NCBI GenBank assembly: GCA_958453305.1
Contig: CAUDXH010000010.1
Span: forward strand, 1-64,000
DNA: 64,000 bases
From: an uncultured Bacteroides sp.
GTDB lineage: Bacteria; Bacteroidota; Bacteroidia; Bacteroidales; Bacteroidaceae
Direction: 5' to 3'
In this document: positions 33,824 to 43,605 of the stretch, in pieces
How the letters are laid out: the number at the start of each line of letters is the position of its first letter
Numbering within the stretch: position 1 is the stretch's first letter
Notes under the pieces: generated by a model
Told to the model about the DNA's origin: nothing
The model's input: the letters and a program-made list of their open reading frames with translations, nothing else
Databases searched by the model: none
Position numbers and translations under genes: made by a program

Positions 33824-33864
33824 TATTATTTTCTATGATTATATAGAAAATACAATTATATTTG
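33824..33864 (+). promoter_or_regulatory. Late promoter C with TATTATTTTCTA-n8-TAGAAAATA operator
   Basis: The arm TATTATTTTCTA (33824-33835), an 8-nt spacer, and TAGAAAATAC (33844-33853), then the -7 element TATATTTG (33857-33864). Same palindrome and spacer as operator B at 18108. Confidence 0.7.
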
Positions 33865-33894
33865 CGTTGAAATAAGATTAAAGTATAAGGCCAT

Positions 33895-33941
33895 AGAGCT
33901 TGTTGTGGAGACTAAATATCTCTGCGGCAAGCTCTTTTTTT
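33895..33941 (+). terminator. Leader terminator before the tail-tip operon
   Basis: A 17-bp stem (33895-33911 with 33919-33935, several G.U pairs, loop ctaaata) followed by seven T. It lies between promoter C and the first tail gene, only 10 nt before the ATG. Confidence 0.85.
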
Positions 33942-33951
33942 ATATGTGTAT

Positions 33952-34464
33952 ATGAACGAACCGTATTCTATTTTGATGCAGAAAACTACCGAGAATGCTC
34001 CGGTCAAAGACAGCTTGGTGCATTTTGGAATTGTGTGCACTGAATTTCCGTTCAAGCCGGGTGGGGAAACGAAAGATTTACCCAAACGGGATTGGCCGGA
34101 TGAAGACGGTGAAGATACTTACATACCCGATAAGCTGCTATTAAAGGCATACGACTTGGAAGCCGAGATGTGTTATAAGGGGGATTTGGGTACTGCATAC
34201 GATAAAATTATGGCCTTTCAAAACTATCTCACGGGGGAGAATGGTGACGGTGCCACCTTGAAAATGTATAACTCGCACACGGGTATCGGGCGACAAGGAC
34301 TTTACTTACTGGAGGTTGGAGATTTTGAATTTAACAAGTCCAATATGGATGAAGTCTTGACCTTCCCGGTAAAATTTAGAGTAACTGATCCTCGAACTCA
34401 AATAATCCCCTCGTATAGTGTTGCGGAACCGACAAAGATAGTTGCATTGGTTGAAAAAGTATAG
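33952..34464 (+). CDS. Tail protein, 170 aa
   Basis: Start at the ATG at 33952 (MNEPYSILMQ), after the terminator T run. Contains SLVHFGIVCTEFPFKPGGETKDLPKRDWPDEDGEDTY-type sequence in the style of distal-tail baseplate proteins of Bacteroides siphoviruses. First gene of the tail-tip operon. Function by position. Confidence 0.5.
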   Translation: MNEPYSILMQKTTENAPVKDSLVHFGIVCTEFPFKPGGETKDLPKRDWPDEDGEDTYIPDKLLLKAYDLEAEMCYKGDLGTAYDKIMAFQNYLTGENGDGATLKMYNSHTGIGRQGLYLLEVGDFEFNKSNMDEVLTFPVKFRVTDPRTQIIPSYSVAEPTKIVALVEKV

Positions 34465-34468
34465 CTGT

Positions 34469-37339
34469 ATGGCATGGAAGGTTTATGATAAAACTGGCAA
34501 TACGGTACGTTGTACGCTGAAAAGTTTGGAGTATAATGGTACATGGATGGGTGCATGTTTTGTGACAAGCACTCTGAAAAGTGCCGTGCCCATTCTTTTT
34601 GAGATAGGTGACTATGTTATGTACCGTGGCGAGAAGTTTGAGATAAACTATGATCCTACGGCATTAAAAAAGGCGGCAAGAAAAACTTCGGGAGAAGCGT
34701 TTGTTTATGATAACATAAAGTTTAACTGGCCGGGAGATGAATTGACGCGATGTGATTTTCTTGATTATGTGAAAAGTGATAATCAGATACACTTCACTTC
34801 TTTGCCAAAGTTCAGTTTCTTCGCTTCGTCTATACAAGATTTGGCAGACCGTGTTCAAGTAAATCTTGACCGTATATATACCGGAGCACAAAAATGGACG
34901 GTTGTCGTACACCCTGAATATGTGAGCACTACCAATGTAAACATTGATGTGAACAATATAAAGGTATGGGGTGCATTGGAGTTGCTCAATTCAAAATTTG
35001 GTGCGAACTTTGTTATTCGTGGCCGAACAATAACAATCGGTACTGCCGGTATTGCTGTGGGCAATATTTTCAAGTATGGACGTGGAAACGGTTTGTACGA
35101 AATTCAACGTACAGCCGATGCGGATCAACAGATTATTACGCGATTGCGTGCATACGGTAGTACAAGAAATATGCCTAACCGGTATTATAATAAGCTCTCA
35201 AACAGTTCTCTTACCAATTATTTGCCGAATAACATGGCCGTGGAAAATCTGATGTTACCTGATTTTCCTAAGACAACGCTTGATCCATATATTGACAGCA
35301 AGAATATTGCTGTGCTTGGCATTCGGGAAGGGAGTGTTTATTTTGACGGTACCGGTGATTTGGAAGAAATATGTCCTTCAATGGAAGGTATGACCGCCGA
35401 ACAGTTGAAAGATGCAGGTATTTATGTATCGTTGGATGCCGGGGATAATGGCAATCTTGACGAAGTGGCTGATGCCGAACAACTGACAGATGATGGTACA
35501 ATGGATAGCCTGAAAGAAGGTGAAGATGTCCCACCTTTTACAATAACGCTAAAAGATGTTGGTTTCAATATAAACGATTACCTAACTTCTGAAACAGCCA
35601 CCATTAGCATGAAAAACGGCATGTGTGGTGGCCGGGATTTTGAAATAACCAAATGTGAGAAGAAGGGCAATAAATATGTGCTGACTTGTAACCGTGTATA
35701 TGATGAAAGTCTGAAATTATATTTCCCATACAAGGATTACAATATAAAGTCCGGTGACAAGTTTGTCCTGCTTTATATTGATATGCCGGACGTTTATATT
35801 CAGGCCGCTTCACAACGGTTGCTTGCTACCGCAAAAAAATATCTTGCAAAGAATGACTATGTGCGCTATTCGTATGAACCGAAGGTGGATGATATTTTCA
35901 TGGCACGCCAACATGATGAGGCTGTTGCAAGGGGGGAAGCAAGCATACATGATACTTTGAAAGAAGGGGACTTGATGCTATTCACTGATAGCGATCTTGG
36001 TATTGAAGGCAGCATCATTATTGATACCCTTATTATCAAAGAGGGAGAAAATATGATACCGAAGTACACTATGACACTTCGGGAGGAAAAGGCTGTTGGA
36101 TCGCTTGAAAAAATCCAAAATCAGATAGACTCTATTGCAGGTGGTGGGCAGGGAACCGGTGGCTTGAATACCCAACAGATACAGTCTATCATCCGTTCAC
36201 TGGGCAATCAGCTTTTTCTTTCGCGCACCCACAATGATACGGCAGCTGGGCTTATCGGCTTCTTAGCCGGTGCTATCTTTGGTGCAAGCGGTTTTGCAGA
36301 GGGTTTGACCGGCTTTGGGGCGAAAATAGACAGCATGGGACGTGGGTATATGGAAAGCCTCACGTTACGCAGGTTTTTAGAGGTGCCGGAATTGCGTTTT
36401 AACCGTGCTGAAATTGTGCTTGGTGACAAATGGCGTTCTCCCGGTGCTGGAATTATAGAGAGTGTTGAGCCTGATTATGATGCTGATGGTAACTTGCTAC
36501 GTTCCGGGACAATAAGTTTGAAATTACAAGACGGTGAAATAGGTGCTGTGGCTGTGGATGATATTTGCATGGGGTATTTCCATGACTATGAAACGCCGGG
36601 GAATAATGCGGTATCTGATATAGATGATAGCCGTGGCAACCGTATGTTTGCCGGTTTCTGTACAATCTATTTTCGTATTACAGAAATATTGGATGCCGGA
36701 ACAAACAAAAGGTTTCGCTATGTGCTTCGTGGTGTTTCTGATCGTTGGCAATATTCTTTCCATCCGTGTGAGGCTTTGCATTTTGTCGCTTATGGCAACT
36801 TTACAAACAAGGAACGCCAGACTTCCGCTTATGAGACGAGGACATACCGCCGTTTCTTGGTAGGGGTAAATGACTGGGAGTTTACAAAGAGTATGGTTGC
36901 AATGCAGGATGGGGATTTGAGCAATCTCAACATCTTCGGGTTGGATATGACCGGTTATTCCGCTTATCTGAATAACATTTATATGACCGGCACAATCGAA
37001 CAGTTACAGATAGATGCACCAGTACGCATTGAGATTGATACGCAAGGTGACAATTTTCTTGCTTATGGTGAATCAATGGAAATTACTTGCAAGGTCTTTA
37101 AAGGTTGGGAGGATATTACAGACACAGTTAGACAATGGGCTATCCGAAGGGATAGTGGAGATACCGCCGATGATGAAGCTTGGAATATCAAGCATAAAGA
37201 TTTCAACGGTTCAATAACGATACATAACACAAAGGAAATTAGTGATTTAGGAAATAATTCAGTAACAGTGGTAAGTACCTTGTTTACCATAACGGCAACA
37301 AATGATACTGCATCAGTAGAAGCAATTGTGACGATATGA
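34469..37339 (+). CDS. Large tail tip / central hub-like protein
   Basis: 956 residues from the ATG at 34469 (MAWKVYDKTGN). The N-terminal about 550 residues are beta-rich with a hub-like layout. A glycine-rich hinge (GGGQGTGG) and a hydrophobic glycine/alanine segment (GLIGFLAGAIFGASGFAEGL) follow. The C terminus ends in an Ig-like beta domain. Third position after the tape measure in the structural order suits the tail-associated hub. Confidence 0.65.
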   Translation: MAWKVYDKTGNTVRCTLKSLEYNGTWMGACFVTSTLKSAVPILFEIGDYVMYRGEKFEINYDPTALKKAARKTSGEAFVYDNIKFNWPGDELTRCDFLDYVKSDNQIHFTSLPKFSFFASSIQDLADRVQVNLDRIYTGAQKWTVVVHPEYVSTTNVNIDVNNIKVWGALELLNSKFGANFVIRGRTITIGTAGIAVGNIFKYGRGNGLYEIQRTADADQQIITRLRAYGSTRNMPNRYYNKLSNSSLTNYLPNNMAVENLMLPDFPKTTLDPYIDSKNIAVLGIREGSVYFDGTGDLEEICPSMEGMTAEQLKDAGIYVSLDAGDNGNLDEVADAEQLTDDGTMDSLKEGEDVPPFTITLKDVGFNINDYLTSETATISMKNGMCGGRDFEITKCEKKGNKYVLTCNRVYDESLKLYFPYKDYNIKSGDKFVLLYIDMPDVYIQAASQRLLATAKKYLAKNDYVRYSYEPKVDDIFMARQHDEAVARGEASIHDTLKEGDLMLFTDSDLGIEGSIIIDTLIIKEGENMIPKYTMTLREEKAVGSLEKIQNQIDSIAGGGQGTGGLNTQQIQSIIRSLGNQLFLSRTHNDTAAGLIGFLAGAIFGASGFAEGLTGFGAKIDSMGRGYMESLTLRRFLEVPELRFNRAEIVLGDKWRSPGAGIIESVEPDYDADGNLLRSGTISLKLQDGEIGAVAVDDICMGYFHDYETPGNNAVSDIDDSRGNRMFAGFCTIYFRITEILDAGTNKRFRYVLRGVSDRWQYSFHPCEALHFVAYGNFTNKERQTSAYETRTYRRFLVGVNDWEFTKSMVAMQDGDLSNLNIFGLDMTGYSAYLNNIYMTGTIEQLQIDAPVRIEIDTQGDNFLAYGESMEITCKVFKGWEDITDTVRQWAIRRDSGDTADDEAWNIKHKDFNGSITIHNTKEISDLGNNSVTVVSTLFTITATNDTASVEAIVTI

Positions 37340-38541
37340 TAGAGAGTGAAAAGAAAAGAATCAGAAAAGAGTTTCAACCGCTTACGATTGCAGTAAGCTT
37401 GAAGATAATGACACCGAACAGTCCGGCCAATCAGGTCTATAATCCGGTGGCAAATGAATATGATCCTGACCGTGGGGTTACTCCGCTGGTGATTTTACCG
37501 GAAGTCATAGCGAATGCCGCTGACGGTAGCTGGGATATGCCTTATGTTAATTCTTTGTTGGCAGAAATGAACTGGTTTGCTAATGGAGAGAATATTTCTG
37601 CAATCAGTTCATGGAATGGGAAGTACAGTATAGATACGGTTGGAGATACACGCGGTGCCATTACCATAAGCAGAAATGTGGCTCCGGGTGAAAGTTTTGA
37701 GTTGTATTTTGAAGGTCTGATAGCTGATACCCGGCTTGGGGTGAATATTCCCGTTAAGACTGACTCTATCATGTTGACAACGGTAGATAAGAGTGAAGAT
37801 ACCTACGGTTTGTCTATTGGGGATAGTCAGATAATCCAGTACAATCCATTTCTTGACAAGCTTTTGTTGTATGATTACAAGGTAGCCAACAATTTGATTT
37901 CCGCATCTACGGCCAATAGGAATGCAGCTTTGGATGAAAATTCATACGAGCGCACCATTCCACTTATGGTAACAAAGGGAGTGAATAAAATAACTACCGG
38001 ATATACAATTGAACTTTATCAGGTGAACAGCATATCAAGTCAAACAATGCTGACTACCGCAAACCATGAAATAGTGGCTTTGTCCTTAACCAGCCTGATA
38101 ATGGACTTGCGTTTGGTCGAGAAGGGGGATTACTTGCTGTTGGTGAAGGTTGGTGGAAAGGAGGTTGCAAGACAGCAATTCTCCGTCAATCGTGTTTATC
38201 CAAAATTTACGTGCATACCGGCAAGTCAGGCTTCCATCAATCCTGATGAAATCCTGCATAGGAATATAGCTATGGTACAGTGGAATGGAGAAATTGTGCC
38301 GATACCGGCACCGATTATCCGCATGGTATGGTTTACGGACAGTGCAAATAAGACCGGGGTACAATGGCAGGAGGGGGAAAAAACTGTGATAATGTTGGAT
38401 GGAACCGGTATTGGTGAAACTTATCTTGACGATTGGTTGGACGTGTACATTAAGGCCGAGCAAAAAAAGGCTTTCTCTGTATTGACTGATGGGACAAATG
38501 AATATACGGACAGTAACGGGAACATATATATAAATAATTGA
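37336..38541 (+). CDS. Tail tip protein, 401 aa
   Basis: Overlaps the hub gene by 4 bp (ATGA). Predominantly beta, no signal peptide, several short repeats of Gly/Asp turns. Probable baseplate or fibre-attachment protein by context; no family recognised. Confidence 0.5.
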   Translation: MIESEKKRIRKEFQPLTIAVSLKIMTPNSPANQVYNPVANEYDPDRGVTPLVILPEVIANAADGSWDMPYVNSLLAEMNWFANGENISAISSWNGKYSIDTVGDTRGAITISRNVAPGESFELYFEGLIADTRLGVNIPVKTDSIMLTTVDKSEDTYGLSIGDSQIIQYNPFLDKLLLYDYKVANNLISASTANRNAALDENSYERTIPLMVTKGVNKITTGYTIELYQVNSISSQTMLTTANHEIVALSLTSLIMDLRLVEKGDYLLLVKVGGKEVARQQFSVNRVYPKFTCIPASQASINPDEILHRNIAMVQWNGEIVPIPAPIIRMVWFTDSANKTGVQWQEGEKTVIMLDGTGIGETYLDDWLDVYIKAEQKKAFSVLTDGTNEYTDSNGNIYINN

Positions 38542-38542
38542 T

Positions 38543-38776
38543 ATGAGGTATGTTGTAGCAAATAAGGAAAAGGCTTTGGATGCCGGGGTTCTGTTGTTGG
38601 GGCACTTGGTAAAGGGAGAATCCATCATCTTGAATGAAAAGGAGGTAATGTGCCTGCCTTCTCTTGATGGAGAACTGGAAGATAGAATACTGTTGTTGGA
38701 CGGTATCGTTTATACTAATACAAGCATGAATCAAATTATATCAGAAGGAGGTTGGGAATATGGCAGAAAATTATAG
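38543..38776 (+). CDS. Hypothetical protein, 77 aa
   Basis: Short beta-rich protein (MRYVVANKEKALDAGVLL...). It overlaps the next gene by 17 bp and carries an AGGAGG Shine-Dalgarno for it. Function not recognised. Confidence 0.5.
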   Translation: MRYVVANKEKALDAGVLLLGHLVKGESIILNEKEVMCLPSLDGELEDRILLLDGIVYTNTSMNQIISEGGWEYGRKL

Positions 38777-39782
38777 TGCCCAAAATAGCATCACGATTAA
38801 ACGTCTTCGTTCCAATGACAGCCTGATGCTGACTTTTGAAAATAATGGCATTCCATTGTTTCAGGCCGTAGATGAAGAAAGTGGGGCTGTCTCTCCTGAT
38901 TGGAGTATAGCTGCGAATCAGCCGGTACGGACACCCAAAGTAACTTCGGCACGTGGGTTGGCGGTCAGTTTGTCTGGTCATAGTTGGGCTTACAATGGAG
39001 TGGCTTTAAATTTTAACGGTGCGGAAAGTGGAGGTTGGAAAAAAGACAGTACGGGCAAATTCTCTTTGAATACCAGTACCGGTGCCATTAAAATTGTCGG
39101 AAACTTGGCAAGCAAAACGAATATTGCAGGAGATACATTGACTTATTCATGTGTCGCTTCTACGGCAGGTGTTGAGTATAATTTGACCGGGGAACTGCCT
39201 ATTGCCATTCAGAATATGGGAGCCAGCTCTTACTATCTTGCTATTCTTGCAAGTACCGAACAGTTAACAAGCAAAGTAACAAGTTGTACTCTGACTACCA
39301 AGCTGTATGCCGGTGCCAATGCCATTACCGATTACTATATAAAATGGTATAAGGACACGGCGGCTTGGACTGATAAGAACGGACAGAAAAGTGTAACTGT
39401 TACCCGTGGTGATGTGGACGGTACCCAGTTATTCATAGCAGAAGTTTATCAGTCTTCAAGTGCTTCACAACCGATAGCACGTGCCGGGGTACGTATCATT
39501 GATACGGCAGATGAATTTCAAATTGTATGTTATATAACTTCTTCCAACAAAGAGGTTGATACCGGACAACCCGTTACAGTAAGTGCCAAGATTGTAAATA
39601 TGACTACGGGGTCAACTTATACTCCTACTTCCGCATCGTGGACTATGGATGTGATGGATAAGGAAAACTGGAAGAGTTTGAAACATTCTACAACAAATTC
39701 TATATCTGTAACAACAACGGAAACTGACAGAAACGGGACTCAATATGATGTTGATGTTTTGGCAGAATGTCATTTTAATTAA
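38760..39782 (+). CDS. Tail fibre-region protein with Ig-like domains
   Basis: 340 residues. At least two Ig-like or cadherin-like repeats can be guessed from SSYYLAILASTEQLTSKVTSCTL and VCYITSSNKEVDTGQPVTVSAKI. It is directly upstream of the DGR target protein, so it may present or anchor that receptor-binding protein. Confidence 0.5.
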   Translation: MAENYSAQNSITIKRLRSNDSLMLTFENNGIPLFQAVDEESGAVSPDWSIAANQPVRTPKVTSARGLAVSLSGHSWAYNGVALNFNGAESGGWKKDSTGKFSLNTSTGAIKIVGNLASKTNIAGDTLTYSCVASTAGVEYNLTGELPIAIQNMGASSYYLAILASTEQLTSKVTSCTLTTKLYAGANAITDYYIKWYKDTAAWTDKNGQKSVTVTRGDVDGTQLFIAEVYQSSSASQPIARAGVRIIDTADEFQIVCYITSSNKEVDTGQPVTVSAKIVNMTTGSTYTPTSASWTMDVMDKENWKSLKHSTTNSISVTTTETDRNGTQYDVDVLAECHFN

Positions 39783-39802
39783 CATAAAAACAAAATAATA
39801 TT

Positions 39803-41122
39803 ATGGCAACTAAAGGATTAGGAAATGAAACATTGGTGACCTCCATTCTGCGTTCCAATACAGTATTGGTGGAAGTTGGTGGTAGTGTCAGACGCATTAC
39901 CGTGGAAAACTTCATGAATGCTATTAATAATGGTGACGAACAAATGTTGAGGCAGGTGGCTTGGGGGATTCCAATCAAACAATCAACCCAAAGTAGCACG
40001 AACTATGGTGTGATAGGTAATACAGCCGCATGGACAGAATACAAGTTGTATTGTGGCCGTTATCTCGTAACGAATGATGGAAGGGCTGCTAAAATGTCCC
40101 CTACCAATAGTGCGGTGTTTGCTGATGGTACTGCGGTGGATGAAACCAAAGGGCATGTGATGTGGATAGGGCCACGTTTGTATTATCGTGTACAGACTGA
40201 CAGTGTAAGTGGTGTACCAGTCTTATGGCTCTCGATGCTACCTATTGGCGGTGAGTTTATTGGTGGGGCAAATGGTGGAATGTATAACTGTATCGGTGCA
40301 TACAAAGGCTCCATGTCAGGTAGCGCACTTGTTTCACGTTCAGGAGTTGCACCGGCAGGCAGCAAGACAATCAACGCATTTTGGAATGCTGCACAAGTGA
40401 ACGGTAAGGAATGGGGACTGACCGATTACGATCAGAGAAAGCTTATTATGATGTTGGGGCTGTCCCAGTACGGAGATACCAATATTCAAGCCAAACTTGG
40501 TTATGGTGTGGGTGGTAGCTCCAGTAAAGACTTGTGGGCTGCTGCGGCAGCATTGCAAACTGGCGCAACAAAGAGTCTCGGTGACAATTGGGGCAAAATA
40601 GCTATTTCTGTGGTGAATGGAAGTAATACTGGAGTGGATTGTTCACGGGTGAACATGATGGGTATAGAAGATCCTTATGGGTGGCAGTGGGAATTTCTGC
40701 AAGGAGTATTTTGCGGTAGTTCCAACAATAGTGCTCAAAGTGGAACGGAAATTTTCATTTACAAAGGAAACCGTTTACCGACTACTGCTGAATTAGCTGC
40801 GCATCCAAATGGTGAATACAGACAAGCTACCCGTCAGACAGCTTCCGGTCAAGTGCAGGAAATAATTCTTGGGGAGCATTTTGATATTTTCCCGAAAAAG
40901 ATTGGTGGAAACAGCACTTCTTATTGGGCTGATTATTCATGGGCAAACACTACTGGGCAGCTGGTTCTTTGGGGCGGTGGTGCGAATAACGGTGCGACTT
41001 GCGGCCTCGCTTCTGCGGGCTCGTCTTCCGGTTGGTCGTCCTCGTCTGCGGTTGTCGGCTCTCGCCTTGCGTATTTTGGGAATTTAACATTTGTTAGCGG
41101 TGCATCTTTGATGGCTGCATAA
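39803..41122 (+). CDS. DGR variable protein 1 (C-type-lectin-like receptor binder)
   Basis: 439 residues. The C-terminal region has the formylglycine-generating-enzyme/CLec style of DGR targets (MGIEDPYGWQWEFLQGVF, then GNRLPTTAELAAHP). The variable repeat (40959-41066) encodes LVLWGGGANNGATCGLA and the residues that follow, close to the C terminus. Codons that are AAY (Asn) in the template read Gly, Thr, Ser or Val here. It lies among tail-tip genes, so it is probably the adhesin that the retroelement retunes to new receptors. Confidence 0.88.
   Translation: MATKGLGNETLVTSILRSNTVLVEVGGSVRRITVENFMNAINNGDEQMLRQVAWGIPIKQSTQSSTNYGVIGNTAAWTEYKLYCGRYLVTNDGRAAKMSPTNSAVFADGTAVDETKGHVMWIGPRLYYRVQTDSVSGVPVLWLSMLPIGGEFIGGANGGMYNCIGAYKGSMSGSALVSRSGVAPAGSKTINAFWNAAQVNGKEWGLTDYDQRKLIMMLGLSQYGDTNIQAKLGYGVGGSSSKDLWAAAAALQTGATKSLGDNWGKIAISVVNGSNTGVDCSRVNMMGIEDPYGWQWEFLQGVFCGSSNNSAQSGTEIFIYKGNRLPTTAELAAHPNGEYRQATRQTASGQVQEIILGEHFDIFPKKIGGNSTSYWADYSWANTTGQLVLWGGGANNGATCGLASAGSSSGWSSSSAVVGSRLAYFGNLTFVSGASLMAA
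40959..41066 (+). repeat. DGR variable repeat VR1
   Basis: 108 bp aligned without gaps to the template at 41246-41353. There are 18 substitutions, all at the 24 template adenines and none at the 84 other positions. It ends in tcggctctcgcc followed by ttgc, where the template has atac. Confidence 0.95.
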
Positions 41123-41245
41123 TAGATTTTGAAATATTAGTTCTTTGAATTTCAATTAATTAAAACCCGTCCACCTTCTCGTTTTACGGCAACGGATAAC
41201 GGGACGAAAGCCGAAAGGCGTGGACGGTTGGCAGAGGGGAACAAG
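41123..41245 (+). other. Structured spacer between VP1 and template repeat
   Basis: No gene. ccgtccac (41167-41174) and gtggacgg (41220-41227) form a long stem just upstream of the template repeat, likely part of the DGR RNA. Confidence 0.45.
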
Positions 41246-41353
41246 AGCTGGTTCTTTGGGGCGGTAATGCGAATAACGGTGCGAATTGCGGCCTCGCTTA
41301 TGCGAACTCGAATAACGATTGGTCGAACTCGAATGCGAATATCGGCTCTCGCC
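41246..41353 (+). repeat. DGR template repeat (TR)
   Basis: 108 bp between the target gene and the reverse transcriptase. In the VR frame it is Asn-rich (repeated AAT/AAC codons: GNANNGANCGLAYANSNNDW) and runs into a stop, as expected for a template that is never translated. It is the source for VR1 (40959) and VR2 (56644, opposite strand). Its right flank atac corresponds to IMH*, versus ttgc in both VRs. Confidence 0.95.
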
Positions 41354-41638
41354 ATACTTATTTATCGTAGAGTAATCTGCGAGTTCTCCGAGCCATGACC
41401 TTGCAGGATTTATATCGTTGCAACGTAGTAATCAATTGGTTACGATGTCAGAAAATCAAGAATGCGGAAAGGTTGCCCAATTTGCGAAAGGCAACAAGCG
41501 GTGTTAGTAGGTTGGTTCTCGAAAGCTCCGGGCGAATTATTCAAGCAAGTAAAAACAGCTTGCAGTTATCGGAATAATTAAAATAGTCTGAACAAGACAA
41601 AATTGGAAGTATGGTGTAAATTTTAAAACAAAGCAGCA
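41354..41638 (+). other. TR-to-RT interval
   Basis: Contains one short open frame (41395-41577, 60 residues, basic, TLQDLYRCNVVINWLRC...). It is too short for the usual Avd accessory protein and shows no Avd features. The interval is more likely the 3' part of the template RNA and the RT leader. Confidence 0.35.
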
Positions 41639-43182
41639 GTGAATATTGGAAGAAGTGATATTGATTGGAAGAGTCTATCGCATAATGAAATTGATAGAAT
41701 TATAGCGGAAAGGATAGAGGCTGACAATAAACGGATAGAAGCAAACGGTGGAAAGAAATCTAAAAGAGCCGGGTATATTCTTGAACGTATAGCAGAGATA
41801 AATAATTTACGTGAAGCGGACAAAGAAGCACAAGATGGGAAGGTTAAGAAAAACCGCTTTATCAGGCGGCATAATCTACACCCGGAAGAAGACCTCCGAG
41901 CTTTGCAGTTGATGATCCTGACATTGGATTTTCCGGCACCGGATTATAGCGTAATGAGAGTAAAAAGTGATGCAGGAAAGGTTCGAGATATTGTCAAACA
42001 GAAATATTTCCCGTGGCGTATATTGCACCATGCAATTATGAGGGTGATTGAAGAAGATGTTTATAGAAATTTGATTTATGATACAAGTGCGTGTATCAAG
42101 GGAAAGGGATTACATTTTGGAGTAAGGAGAATGAAACGTTTTCTTCACCGGTACCCGGAATACAAATGGTTCGTAAAGACTGATTTCAAAAAGTTCTATC
42201 AAAGTATTCTTCATGAGCTTATTGTTGCTGCATTGAGAAGGAAATTCAAAGATGAACGATTTATTAAATTGATCGAGATAGCTGTTTTATCGTATGACAG
42301 CGGAACAGAGTTAGTTGACGTATTGGAGAATGAAGTTGAACGGAAGAAGAGGTGTTCCGATTGGAGCATTTACAAGCCAACCTATCGGGAATTTTGCGGC
42401 AAGCCGGATAGATCATACAATGAAGGAGAAATATCGTGTCAAATGCCTGCATAGATATTGCGATGATAATGTTATGCTGGCTCGTTCTAAGGCCGAAGCG
42501 TTGTTTCTTATTCGTGCGTATGAACGGGAAAGTGCAAAAGTTGGGTTGGTAGTTAAAGCAAACAGTTGTATTGCTCCGATAGGAACAGAAACAAAAAATG
42601 GGAACAAAAAGCATAGAAAGCGAAAACGTAGTAAGAGGAAGAAGGATTAACTTTTTGGGCTATTGCTTCACGAAAGATAATGTTCGGATGCGTAAAAATA
42701 TGAAAAAGAACTTTGCCCGAAAGGTGAAACGAATAAAAAGCCGGAAACGTAACCGCGAGATACGAGCTTCATACTGGGGCTGGTGTAAGTGGGGAGATTG
42801 TAAGAATTTATGGAGAACAATAACAAATAATGATATGAGTTTTGCAGATAAAGGTATCAAACAGAGTGGTAGAACAAAGGACGGAAAGAAGTTCTTCGAT
42901 GTAAAAGAGACAAGATTGATGGATATTCTCAATGTCCCTATAACAGTGGTGGACTTTGAAACGAATGTGAAGACAAAGCAAGGTGAAGGTAGATATTGTG
43001 TTCTTTTTGAACAGAACGGACAACGTAGCAAATTCATAACGAACTGTTACAATCTGAAAGATGTGTTGGATCAGGCTCGCGAAGCGGAGAATAACGGTCA
43101 GAAGATTTTTCCAGTGGAAAATGTGATTGTCAAGCGGCGTTCGTTAGGTGACGGGAAGAGTGCTTATTATTTTGAAGAATAA
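41639..43182 (+). CDS. DGR reverse transcriptase, split over three frames
   Basis: The frame from 41639 (GTG) carries the fingers (KVRDIVKQKYFPWRILHHAI, WFVKTDFKKFYQS). It must shift by one base near 42345-42350 to enter the frame with GVPIGAFTSQPIGNF (the DGR-specific IGxxxSQ motif) and the catalytic HRYCDDNVMLA. It must shift again near 42640 to reach RINFLGYCF and the ASYWGWCKWGDCKNLW thumb. Both breaks lie in GAAGAAG purine runs, and dropping one A at each restores a single frame of about 514 residues. The C-terminal about 110 residues form the extra domain common in Bacteroides DGR RTs. Confidence 0.88.
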
Positions 43183-43203
43183 TTATAAAAATGGAGGTAA
43201 TTT

Positions 43204-43599
43204 ATGAAAAGTTATGGAACTCTTGTAGGAGAACTGCCGACTGGTATTGAATTTGTAGTTGAAGGTGCGTTGCTACGCATTTACTTCGACTTTGAGAGAA
43301 GAGAAGCTGTTCAAAAGGCCGGTTCGGAAGATGTGGTGGTTGAAGACCAGTATGTCTGTGAAAACGTGGATGTTGAAGGGGAACATGATTATGACAGTAT
43401 TGTAAGTGCCATTATCATGGAACGTTATGATGCGAATAAACGTGATGCCATTTTCGCCAACTTGGAAATGGCACGTGATATGGCTTCGGAACTTGACGAA
43501 GGTAAGCGTGCCGAATATCTGAAAGAATACACTGATTATCAGAGTTATCGTATCAAGGCTAAGGAGATCGCAAAAGAAGTATTAGCAAAATTGAAGTAA
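43204..43599 (+). CDS. Hypothetical protein, 131 aa
   Basis: Preceded by GGAGGTAATTT. An acidic beta-rich N-terminal half and a charged helical C terminus (YLKEYTDYQSYRIKAKEIAKEVLAKLK). Lies between the RT and the fibre gene. It may be part of the DGR operon or a fibre accessory. Function not recognised. Confidence 0.5.
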   Translation: MKSYGTLVGELPTGIEFVVEGALLRIYFDFERREAVQKAGSEDVVVEDQYVCENVDVEGEHDYDSIVSAIIMERYDANKRDAIFANLEMARDMASELDEGKRAEYLKEYTDYQSYRIKAKEIAKEVLAKLK

Positions 43600-43605
43600 T
43601 CCGGT

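Noticed and set aside
41395..41577. 60-residue frame between TR and RT as an Avd accessory protein
   Set aside because: About half the expected Avd length and without its helical pattern; more likely part of the template RNA.
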